A DNA stretch of 47,268 bases, from contig JAGWBX010000033.1 in assembly GCA_021295655.1 (NCBI GenBank), positions 1,578 through 48,845 on the forward strand, read 5' to 3'. A program made the position numbers and the translations under genes. The first letter of the stretch is position 1. Each line of letters opens with the position of its first letter. Origin of the DNA: Candidatus Latescibacterota bacterium. Its GTDB lineage: Bacteria > Latescibacterota > UBA2968 > GCA-2709665. The notes beneath the pieces were generated by a model. It made no database searches and was not told the origin of the DNA. It was given only the letters and a program-made list of their open reading frames with translations. Of this stretch, positions 31,823-38,861 are shown one piece after another.

Positions 31823-32806
31823 TCATCCGCCCACGTCGATCGGTCGACCCTTCCGTGCGGACGTATAGATGGCCTCCAGCAAGGCCACCGTACGGCGTCC
31901 TTCCCGTCCATCCACCCGCAACGCCGTTTTTCCATCCACCGCGCCGACCACCTCCTGGACGATATTCCTGTGCGGGTTCTCCACCGCCGCGAGGCGCTCT
32001 TCCAGTCCCTCGCCGAAAACCCGCATTTTTCCGGAAAGCACGTCGTCAATCAGCACCCCGCCGTCCGTGCCGTGAACTTCGGCGCTGAAATAGACACTCG
32101 TTGGAAACGTTGTGGTGCCAACAATCGTGCCTTTCGCGCCGCTCTCGAAATTCACGATTGCCAACCCGATATCCTCAGTTTCGATCTCGTGGTTCATGAT
32201 GGCCGTTTCGCCGTAGACGGAAACCGCGTCGCCCATGAACCAGCACAACACGTCCAGCAGATGCGCCCCCTGATTGGCCAGGGATCCGCCGCCGTCCATC
32301 TTCCACGTTCCGCGCCAGCCGCCGCTTGCCTCGAAGTAGGACTGGGCTCTGAACCACTTGAACCGCACCTCGCCCAGAATGGGTTTTCCGAGCCAGCCCT
32401 GCCGAAGCGCTTCGGCCACGCGACAGTTGTTGTCGACGTACCGGCTATTGTAATCCACACCGCAGAGTACGCCGGCCTCGTCGCACGCCGCGATCAACCG
32501 GTCGCACGCTTCGGTAGACACATCCATCGGCTTTGTGGTGATCACGTGTTTGCCCGCCCGTGCGGCCCGGATGCCCAGGTCGGCGTGCGTGCCGCTGGGC
32601 GTCATCACCATCACGACGTCTACGTCCGCCCGACCCAGCGCCGCGTCCAGGTCCGTTGTCCCCTCCACACCCAGTTCGGAACTCACCTGCCCGAGCCGGG
32701 ATTCATCCAGATCCACAACCATCTTCAATTCAGCGCCGTCGGTTTCCTGTATCATCCTGGACCGATTGCGTCCCATACCAAGGCCAACTACGGCAAATCC
32801 AAGCAT
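31823..32806 (-). CDS. Gfo/Idh/MocA-family oxidoreductase
   Basis: 327 aa. Rossmann motif FAVVGLGMGRNRSRM at the N-terminus. The usual EKP is replaced by TTKPMD, retaining Lys and Pro. The C-terminal domain has GGGSLANQGAHLLDVLCWFMG. NAD(P)-dependent oxidation or reduction of a sugar-like substrate is expected. Full length for the family. The aldo-keto reductase gene on the same strand lies upstream, so these two and the MFS gene may be expressed together. Confidence 0.88.
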   Translation of the reverse strand: MLGFAVVGLGMGRNRSRMIQETDGAELKMVVDLDESRLGQVSSELGVEGTTDLDAALGRADVDVVMVMTPSGTHADLGIRAARAGKHVITTKPMDVSTEACDRLIAACDEAGVLCGVDYNSRYVDNNCRVAEALRQGWLGKPILGEVRFKWFRAQSYFEASGGWRGTWKMDGGGSLANQGAHLLDVLCWFMGDAVSVYGETAIMNHEIETEDIGLAIVNFESGAKGTIVGTTTFPTSVYFSAEVHGTDGGVLIDDVLSGKMRVFGEGLEERLAAVENPHRNIVQEVVGAVDGKTALRVDGREGRRTVALLEAIYTSARKGRPIDVGG

Positions 32807-32936
32807 ACAGATCCCTCCATGCGGTTATCCTCAAGCACTCACGCTCCGGGCGCCCACAGCAAACACAAGGTCCGCTCGATACTGCCACGGTGCGGGTCCG
32901 GCCTCAATTCCCTATCTCTCGCCCTACCTCACGGGT

Positions 32937-33890
32937 TCAGCCGAACAACTCCCGGATACGGTCCAGCGACTCACGGGAAAGCGTCTTCCCGGCGGCCTTG
33001 ACAATCCCCTCGAGTTGCGCGGGCGTCTTCGCGCCTGGTATGACCGTGGATACCGCGGGATTCGAAAGCACAAACCGCAGCGCGGCGTCGACCATCGAAT
33101 CCGCCTCATCCAGCAGAAAATCCAGCTTCCCCACCTGTGCCGCCGTCTCTCTCACCCTGTCCGGCGTGTACCTGAGACTTCGCAGGTCGTCCGCGGGAAA
33201 CGCGGTATTCTCGTTGTACTTTCCCGTCAGCCAGCCCGAAGCCAGCGGTACGCGTGCGATCATCCCCACCCCCTTTTCCCTGGCCGCCGGGAACAGGGCG
33301 TCACCCTCCTTCTGCTGAAGCATGTTGTACACCAGCTGAATCGCCTCGGCGCCACCCTCCATGGCGCGCAGCCCTTCCTCCACGACCACGTCGGAGGTTT
33401 CGACCGGACTGATCGACACGCCCCACGCACGAATCTTCCCCGAACCCTTCAGGTCCGTCATCAGCCCGAACAGGGCGTCCGTCATTTCGTCAATAGGAGG
33501 GCCGTGCAGCAGGTAAAGATCGACGTAATCGCGCTCCAGACGGGTTAGACTCGCATCCAGCGCACCGAGGATATACGGTTCGGAAAAGTCCTGGCCCGGC
33601 GCCGCGAGACTCATCCCGACCTTGGTGCAGATCACGGCATCGTTCTTGTTATCGTACAACCCGAGACCCGCAAGCACCTCGCTCTTCCCCCGGCCGTACG
33701 CATCCGCCGTATCGTAGAATGTCACACCCTGCGCCCAGGATGCACGGACGGTTTCGATCGACGCCATCACGTCCACGCCGGACCAACCCGTTGGACTGCC
33801 GCCTCTGAACGACGCCCCGCCGATGGGCCAGCAACCCAACCCCACCTCGGAGACCTGAATTCCCGTTCTTCCAAGTTCCCGGAATTTCAT
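32937..33890 (-). CDS. Aldo/keto reductase
   Basis: 317 aa (beta/alpha)8 barrel, NADPH-dependent. MKFRELGRTGIQVSEVGLG is the classical first strand. The catalytic tetrad is visible: Asp and Tyr in FYDTADAYGRG, Lys in CTKVG, His in LLHGPP. The cofactor phosphate region VIPGAKTPAQLEG is near the C-terminus. Start 33890 follows GGAGGG; an ATG 39 nt upstream would add residues unlike the family. Substrate unknown. Confidence 0.92.
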   Translation of the reverse strand: MKFRELGRTGIQVSEVGLGCWPIGGASFRGGSPTGWSGVDVMASIETVRASWAQGVTFYDTADAYGRGKSEVLAGLGLYDNKNDAVICTKVGMSLAAPGQDFSEPYILGALDASLTRLERDYVDLYLLHGPPIDEMTDALFGLMTDLKGSGKIRAWGVSISPVETSDVVVEEGLRAMEGGAEAIQLVYNMLQQKEGDALFPAAREKGVGMIARVPLASGWLTGKYNENTAFPADDLRSLRYTPDRVRETAAQVGKLDFLLDEADSMVDAALRFVLSNPAVSTVIPGAKTPAQLEGIVKAAGKTLSRESLDRIRELFG

Positions 33891-34013
33891 CCTGCCCTCC
33901 ATATTCGATTCGAAAGTGGTCTCCCGCACATCCGTCCGGATGCCCGCCCGGACAGAGTCCTGTTCGCCAGTCGTCCATTGCCGACCGCACTGCGCCGCGA
34001 TATGTTCCGCATG

Positions 34014-35198
34014 TCAATCCGCCAATGCGACCGCCTCACGCTCACGCCGCAGCATTCCCTCGGGATCCACCCACTGGCTCACAAGCAGGGAAATCAGCGC
34101 CAGAACCGCGCCGCTGAAAAAGATCACCTGATAGCCGAAGTAGCGCCAGACCAGCCCGCCAACCAGAGGCGCCGCCACCGCGGCGAAATGGTTCATGGTA
34201 ACGCCCATGGACAGCGTGGGTTTCAGATCCTCCTGAGGCGCGATTTTGTGCAGGTACGTGGTCAGCGCGATACCTCCGAAGAAAATAAGGTTATCGACAC
34301 AATAGAGCACGTACAGCGTGGGACGGTGCTGTATCGCGCCATACCCGAAAAAGACGAATGCCAGCCCGATGTAGCTCCAGCTCAGCACGGCCCGTTCGCC
34401 ATGCCTGTCTACCAGCCGGCCCATCAGCGGGGCGGTTAACGTAATCAGCGTCTGATTGATCAGTACGAGCGCCATCGTCGTTTCCACAGGCATCCCGTGG
34501 ACTTTCACCAGCGCGTAGATGGCAAACGTGATAAACATCTGCTTCCGGCAGCCCTGCAGAAAATTCAACGCATAGTACAGGCCGTAGCGGCGGTGGAAAA
34601 CGAAACTCTTCTCCTTCACCTCCGGGCGTTTCCTGCCGGCAAAGAAGATCGCCAGCCCGCCCAGCGCGGTGATCGCGCCGGCAGCCGCGAACAGCCAGTT
34701 GTAACGCACGACGTGGAAAACCAGATTGCAGGCCCCAATGGTCAGCAGCCAGGCGAAGGCGTGCACGCTTCGCAACTGGCCCAGCCATTTCCCCTTCCTG
34801 CCCTCCGGAGAAAACCGCAGCGCCATGGACTGCTCCATGGGGATCCAGCAATGGAACCCCATGCCCCACAGCGCCGAATATGCCGCGAGGGAGAATACGG
34901 TATGCACCTCCGCGTACGCGGCAAGCCCGGCGCCCATCACCACCAGGGAAACGCCGGCGACGATCGGCGGCGCCAGCCGCATCATCAGCGCGATGAAAAA
35001 CGCGTTCAGGAATCCCGACGTTTCCCGTAGGGCTTCCACGTACCCGAGTTCGTGCGGCTCGATGCCGAGGCGCTCCACGGCGAAGTTGTTGTACAACGTA
35101 AGTTGAACGCCGAAAAACACGCCCACGGAGAACGTCGCCGCGCCCAGGAGTCTGAAATCCCGGTTCCATTCGGAAAACGGATTGCTGATCCGGATCAA
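34014..35198 (-). CDS. Major facilitator superfamily transporter
   Basis: About 394 aa with roughly 12 hydrophobic segments in two halves, cytoplasmic loop rich in Arg/Lys (AGRKRPEVKEK), and the MFS loop motif GRLVDRHGERAV between segments 8 and 9. A solute importer or exporter of unknown specificity. I place the start at TTG 35198, because sequence further upstream in this frame is repeat A, not protein-like. The purine-rich repeat end GGGACAGGACAC lies just upstream and may serve as the ribosome-binding site. Mid-protein ATGs would truncate the first membrane segment. Confidence 0.82.
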   Translation of the reverse strand: MIRISNPFSEWNRDFRLLGAATFSVGVFFGVQLTLYNNFAVERLGIEPHELGYVEALRETSGFLNAFFIALMMRLAPPIVAGVSLVVMGAGLAAYAEVHTVFSLAAYSALWGMGFHCWIPMEQSMALRFSPEGRKGKWLGQLRSVHAFAWLLTIGACNLVFHVVRYNWLFAAAGAITALGGLAIFFAGRKRPEVKEKSFVFHRRYGLYYALNFLQGCRKQMFITFAIYALVKVHGMPVETTMALVLINQTLITLTAPLMGRLVDRHGERAVLSWSYIGLAFVFFGYGAIQHRPTLYVLYCVDNLIFFGGIALTTYLHKIAPQEDLKPTLSMGVTMNHFAAVAAPLVGGLVWRYFGYQVIFFSGAVLALISLLVSQWVDPEGMLRREREAVALAD

Positions 35199-35202
35199 TC
35201 CT

Positions 35203-35412
35203 GTGTCCTGTCCCAGAAATCCCTCACCATTCGACTGCCTGTCTGCGTGCGTGAGATAGCACGCACAGGCAGGCCGATTCATCCCGCCTGCCTGCGCCAA
35301 GCAACGCGCGGCAGGGATCGCCGACCCTACTCGGGTCGCCTGCGCTCCGGCGCCTTGCGGGCCGGGCGACTCGGCGGTCGAATCCGGGCAACTTATCTCC
35401 GGGACAGGACAC
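35203..35412 (-). repeat. Repeat family A, copy 2 (full, with inserted palindrome)
   Basis: In the opposite orientation to copy 1. Termini GTGTCCTGTCCC (35203-35214) and GGGACAGGACAC (35401-35412) are exact inverted repeats. The inner blocks ACTCGGCGGTC-GGGCAACTTAT and CCCTCACCATTC are complements of copy 1. A palindrome (35237-35274) accounts for part of the extra length compared with copy 1. Its left end lies 4 nt upstream of the proposed MFS start. Confidence 0.8.
35237..35274. repeat. Shared palindrome (REP-like), copy 2
   Basis: GCCTGTCTGCGTGC, 12-nt loop GTGAGATAGCAC, GCACAGGCAGGC. Identical at 37017-37054; the same stem with a 3-nt loop is at 6374-6402 in a family C element. Confidence 0.75.
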
Positions 35413-35510
35413 TGGCTCCGTTCGGGGAATTGTCGTTCGCGCGTCCGGCGCGATGAACGCCAGTGCCATGGAGCGCGGGCGAGGCCAAGGGCGCGCGGAA
35501 GGGGGGAAGC

Positions 35511-35876
35511 TCAATCCATCTGCACAATCACGCGGCTGCCGGCAACCCGAACGGGATAGACTCTCACCCGGTATCGCTCCGGTTCGATAAGTGCGCGGCC
35601 GGTTGCCAGTTCGAATTGCCACCCATGCCAGGGGCACGTCAGGACTTCGCCCAGACGTCCAAAGGAGATCTCCTCGCCGGGACGACACGGCAGGGCTGTA
35701 CCGTCCACCTTTCCGGCAGACAACGGGGCGCCCTGGTGAGGACAGATGTCGCGCAACGCGAAAAACCGCAGGCCGCGCCGCACCACCATCAGCGCCCGTC
35801 CTCCGGCAATGACCCGGCGCGGCCGGCCGGGCTCGAAGTCGCTAATCGACCCGATGTCAACTGTCTTTAAGGCCAT
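35511..35876 (-). CDS. Rieske-type [2Fe-2S] ferredoxin
   Basis: 121 aa. The two cluster boxes are intact: CPHQGAPL (C-x-H) and TCPWHGW (C-x2-H). It has no membrane segment or oxygenase domain, so it is a soluble electron carrier or redox subunit. The start at 35876 lies within the last codons of the upstream amidohydrolase (stop at 35857-35859), a 20-nt overlap that implies coupled translation. It probably serves a small-molecule oxygenase or assists the amidohydrolase pathway; no oxygenase large subunit is adjacent. Confidence 0.9.
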   Translation of the reverse strand: MALKTVDIGSISDFEPGRPRRVIAGGRALMVVRRGLRFFALRDICPHQGAPLSAGKVDGTALPCRPGEEISFGRLGEVLTCPWHGWQFELATGRALIEPERYRVRVYPVRVAGSRVIVQMD

Positions 35877-36963
35877 AGAAGGCCGCCGCGTTGTCGGCAA
35901 AAATGCGCTGCCTCAGGGCGCCGTTGATGACTCGAGGCAGGGCCCGGTCGGGTGCGTCGAAGTCCCAGTGCGGGTAGTCCGTGGCGAACATGAGAAAGTC
36001 TTCGCGTCCGATCATGTCCAGAATGGAGAGCAGGTGCCGGAGATTGGACGGCTCCTCCATGGGCTGTGTTGTCGCGCGGAAGTGGTCCAGGATGTATTCG
36101 CTGGGCAGCTTTGTAAGCCAGGGCACCTCTGTGCGCAGACCGCGGTAATTCTTGTCAAGCCGCCACATAAGTGCGGGCAGCCAGGCGAATCCCCCTTCAA
36201 CGAGCGCGACTTTGGCCGAAGGCAGTTCCTCGAAGACGCCTTCACACACGAGGCTGATTACCTGGGCCTCGAAGGCCTGCGACATTCCGGTGTGGTCCTC
36301 GATGTAATAGGATGGCCATCCGCTGGCCGTAATGGGATTGCCGCCGCCGCCAAAGTGAATGCCCACGGGCAGGTCCGCCGCCGCCGCGGCCCGAAAGATG
36401 GGCCGGAATTCGCGCCGGCCGTAAGGCGCATAGGAGCGCACGAGCAGCAAGACCTGCACAAAACGCCTGTCGGCGGCCGCGCGTTCGATCTCGGCGGCGG
36501 CCGCGGCCGCATCCTGAATGTTGACGACAATTGAGCCGCGCCACCGGCTGTCGGCATCCAGCCAGGCCTCACGGGTCCACTCGTTGACGGCCCGCTGCAG
36601 CGCGTTTGCGAGGTCGATATTGCGCACGGCTGACACCGCGACGAGCGGGTTGAGGACCGCGAAGTCAATATCCCATGTGTCGAGCAACTGTTCCCGGGCA
36701 AACCCGGCGTCCGCTCCGGGCTTCTTGCCGCTTGGCGGCCACGCGTCGCGCCGTGCCGCCTGCGCATAGAGCTTCGGATAGAGTGAAACCGACGGTATCG
36801 CAAACCCCGACTGCTTCACGTACGCCTGCCACCGGCTCGACAGGTAGGGCATGAGTTCGTCGATGGAATCGGGATAATTGTGGACGTCCGCGTCAATCAG
36901 GGTCACATCGGATCTCAGGCCGTTTTTCGCCGACACGTCTGACTCTGCCTTTGACTCGACCAT
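35857..36963 (-). CDS. Amidohydrolase-2 family protein, ACMSD-like
   Basis: 368 aa TIM-barrel metalloenzyme. [10 protein letters not shown] supplies the first metal His (D-x-D-x-H variant), GIHFGGGGN the next, VEGGFAWLP the region where homologues have another His, and [11 protein letters not shown] the catalytic Asp. The arrangement is like ACMSD/gamma-resorcylate-type decarboxylases and a large group of bacterial amidohydrolase-2 proteins encoded near Rieske proteins. AAAGGAG lies about 6 nt before the ATG. Repeat A3 begins 20 nt upstream of the start. Substrate unknown. Confidence 0.88.
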   Translation of the reverse strand: MVESKAESDVSAKNGLRSDVTLIDADVHNYPDSIDELMPYLSSRWQAYVKQSGFAIPSVSLYPKLYAQAARRDAWPPSGKKPGADAGFAREQLLDTWDIDFAVLNPLVAVSAVRNIDLANALQRAVNEWTREAWLDADSRWRGSIVVNIQDAAAAAAEIERAAADRRFVQVLLLVRSYAPYGRREFRPIFRAAAAADLPVGIHFGGGGNPITASGWPSYYIEDHTGMSQAFEAQVISLVCEGVFEELPSAKVALVEGGFAWLPALMWRLDKNYRGLRTEVPWLTKLPSEYILDHFRATTQPMEEPSNLRHLLSILDMIGREDFLMFATDYPHWDFDAPDRALPRVINGALRQRIFADNAAAFYGLKDS

Positions 36964-36982
36964 GGAACGCTCCTTTCAGACC

Positions 36983-37140
36983 GTGTCCTGTCACGATAAT
37001 GCCTTACCATTCTCCCGCCTGTCTGCGTGCGTGAGATAGCACGCACAGGCAGGCCGATACATCCCGTCTCTCCGCGTTGCTTGTGCTGCTTGTGCTGAGC
37101 TTGTCGAAGCAAGCCTGTCGAAGTGCCCTCGGTGGCCGAC
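36983..37140 (-). repeat. Repeat family A, copy 3 (right end degenerate)
   Basis: Left terminus GTGTCCTGTC at 36983, then a diverged CTTACCATTC block, the palindrome identical to copy 2, CATCCCGTCTC, and an ACAAGC/GCTTGT-rich stretch shared inverted with copy 4. I cannot find the right terminal repeat. The upstream flank of the ACMSD-like gene starts 19 nt away. Confidence 0.65.
37017..37054. repeat. Shared palindrome (REP-like), copy 3
   Basis: Exact copy of 35237-35274 inside repeat A3. Confidence 0.75.
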
Positions 37141-37329
37141 CGTGCGCAGGCCGCTGATCGCCAAATCTTGTGTCCCCTGGGAGCGAGGGCATCTCGCTCT
37201 CGACGCGTCGTGGTTGTTGCCCGCATTTCGGGTGTTTCAGGGTTCCCTTTGTGTCTTTGTGTCTCCGTGTGAGCTGGTTTTCGTTTCCAGCTGACGGCTG
37301 ATCGCTCAGACACTGGTGTGGCCCTTTAC

Positions 37330-37392
37330 CTTCTTCCTTCTTCCTTCTCCCTTCTACCTTCTACCTTCTACCTTCTTCCTTCTTCCTTCTAC
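37330..37392. repeat. Nine tandem CTTCTNC heptamers
   Basis: 63 bp of uninterrupted 7-nt units (CTTCTTC, CTTCTCC or CTTCTAC), pure pyrimidine except for A at the variable position. The same heptamer occurs three times at 2755-2775. Copy number is likely variable by slippage. Non-coding. Confidence 0.85.
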
Positions 37393-37422
37393 CGTTTCAC
37401 GTCTTCCCGCCTTTTTTCGGCG

Positions 37423-38364
37423 TCAGTTCCCCAGGGGCTCCCACACGGCGCCAAAGATATCTCTCAATCGTGCCATATCGCCGTTGGGAAGCGGCGGGCC
37501 CAGAATGGCCTTCACGTTCGCCTCCAGGTGATCGATGTTCGCCGTGCCCGTCAGGACCGTGCCCATCGCCGGATGTGACGCCACATATTTGTAGGCGGCC
37601 GCCGGAAGCGAAGTCACATGCCCCTTCACGAGCCAGCCCAGCGGATCGTGATCCGGCACGGAATCCCGTTCAATCAGGCCCTTCCCCTTTGCATAGGCGA
37701 TACGCTCGGCCAGCACCTCCGGCCTGCTCAGCGCCCGGCGTACCGCCACCATGCAGATCACACCCACGTTCCTTTCGTGGCACATCGGCAGGACGCGATG
37801 CTCCGCCGTGGGGCTGATCATATTATACCCGATCATAGCGGTGTCAAAGTGGTCGTCGGCAAGCGCCATTGGAAACATCTCGTGTCGGAAATCCTGGGAA
37901 TAGGTCTCCGAAACGCCGAGAAAGCGGAATTTACCCTGTTCCTGAAGCCGCACCATTACAGGCAAAAAAATCTCGATCGTTCGTGCATAGTCTTCCGGTT
38001 TCACGCCGTGGAACTGCATAATGTCAATGACGTCCACCCGCAGCCGTTCAAGGCTCCGCTCCACCGTGGCGACCACGTCTTCGGGCGTGGCGGTCCATTC
38101 GTCACGCGCCACCTGTACCTTCGTGGCCAGCACGTAGTCCGCCCGCGGCACGTCCGCCAATGCCCTGCCGAGAATGGCCTCGCTTTCCCCGTACCCCGAT
38201 GCGGTATCGAAAAAATTGACGCCCAGCGCCAGCGCCCTGCGCACCATCCGGCTGACGTCGGCCTCCGGCACGCCGGAGCCCTGTCCGAACTGGCTCGGAC
38301 CCCCCGTGCCAATGCCCAGAACGGAAACACGAAGGCCGGTTCGACCGAGCGTACGGTATTTCAT
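37423..38364 (-). CDS. Aldo/keto reductase (second copy type)
   Basis: 313 aa barrel oxidoreductase. MKYRTLGRTGLRVSVLGIGTGG opens the first strand. The tetrad is present: Asp and Tyr in FFDTASGYGES, Lys in LATKVQ, His in MQFHGVK. Only distantly similar to the reductase at 32937-33890. GAGGGG lies about 8 nt before the ATG at 38364; 50 residues of open frame upstream have no family similarity. Divergent from the lyase gene. Substrate unknown. Confidence 0.9.
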   Translation of the reverse strand: MKYRTLGRTGLRVSVLGIGTGGPSQFGQGSGVPEADVSRMVRRALALGVNFFDTASGYGESEAILGRALADVPRADYVLATKVQVARDEWTATPEDVVATVERSLERLRVDVIDIMQFHGVKPEDYARTIEIFLPVMVRLQEQGKFRFLGVSETYSQDFRHEMFPMALADDHFDTAMIGYNMISPTAEHRVLPMCHERNVGVICMVAVRRALSRPEVLAERIAYAKGKGLIERDSVPDHDPLGWLVKGHVTSLPAAAYKYVASHPAMGTVLTGTANIDHLEANVKAILGPPLPNGDMARLRDIFGAVWEPLGN

Positions 38365-38570
38365 ACACGTTCCCCTCGAATGCGTGCTGTTGCGTATTTC
38401 CAGGTCCTCCTGGAGATCAAGGCCGGGATCGACCCGGTGAATTGCCGCCGGCAAACCCGGTTCTCTGCTGACGCGTTGAAGCTGTGCCGAAGCGACAAAT
38501 CCGCCGGAGAACACTGACTATTTATCAAATATGGGGCCAACCGTCAAGCGCTTCGGCAAGGGGCGCGCGA

Positions 38571-38850
38571 ATGAAGTTCGGCACATCCGGTTTCCGCGCC
38601 GTCACCGGCATCGACTTCGCGCAGGACGGCGCCGTCCGGCGCGGGAATCACCCGTTCTCGCCGGGCCGACCGGTGATCCACCGTGCGCCTGACACATTTC
38701 ATTCCGGCGGTCGAAATTACGCTTGCGAATTCACCTCGCTATTGAAATACTGTTGGGCGCGAAGATCAGCACCACGTCGATGCCCACGGATGCGCAGACG
38801 CCCGCTCCCTGGAGAGGCACTCAGCGTCCGCGCCGGGTGTCACACACGAC
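38571..38850 (+). pseudogene. Relic of a phosphohexomutase N-terminal domain
   Basis: An ATG at 38571 behind AAGGGG begins MKFGTSGFRAVTGIDFA, the hallmark start of phosphoglucomutase/phosphomannomutase/GlmM proteins. In the same frame, about 40 codons on, SGGRNYACEF recalls the VGYDTRFSG-type segment. The similarity then moves to another frame near 38735 (AIEILLGAK, ending in a QTPAPW stretch like the PTPA motif). The catalytic serine loop (TASHNP) and everything after are missing. So this is a decayed or truncated gene, not part of the lyase downstream. Recognition is by motif only. Confidence 0.55.
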
Positions 38851-38861
38851 AAGGAGTTCAG

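Larger units (their letters stand above)
36964..37422. other. Repeat-filled gap between two minus-strand genes
   Basis: Holds repeat A copy 3 (from 36983), a GAGCGAG/CTCGCTC hairpin (about 37181-37201), the inverted CACAGAGACACAAAG-type tract (about 37248-37275) and nine tandem CTTCTNC heptamers (37330-37392). No gene is seen. Confidence 0.6.

Noticed and set aside
37330..37392. CRISPR-like repeat array
   Set aside because: Units are 7 nt and contiguous with no spacers, and no cas gene is present; this is a simple tandem repeat.
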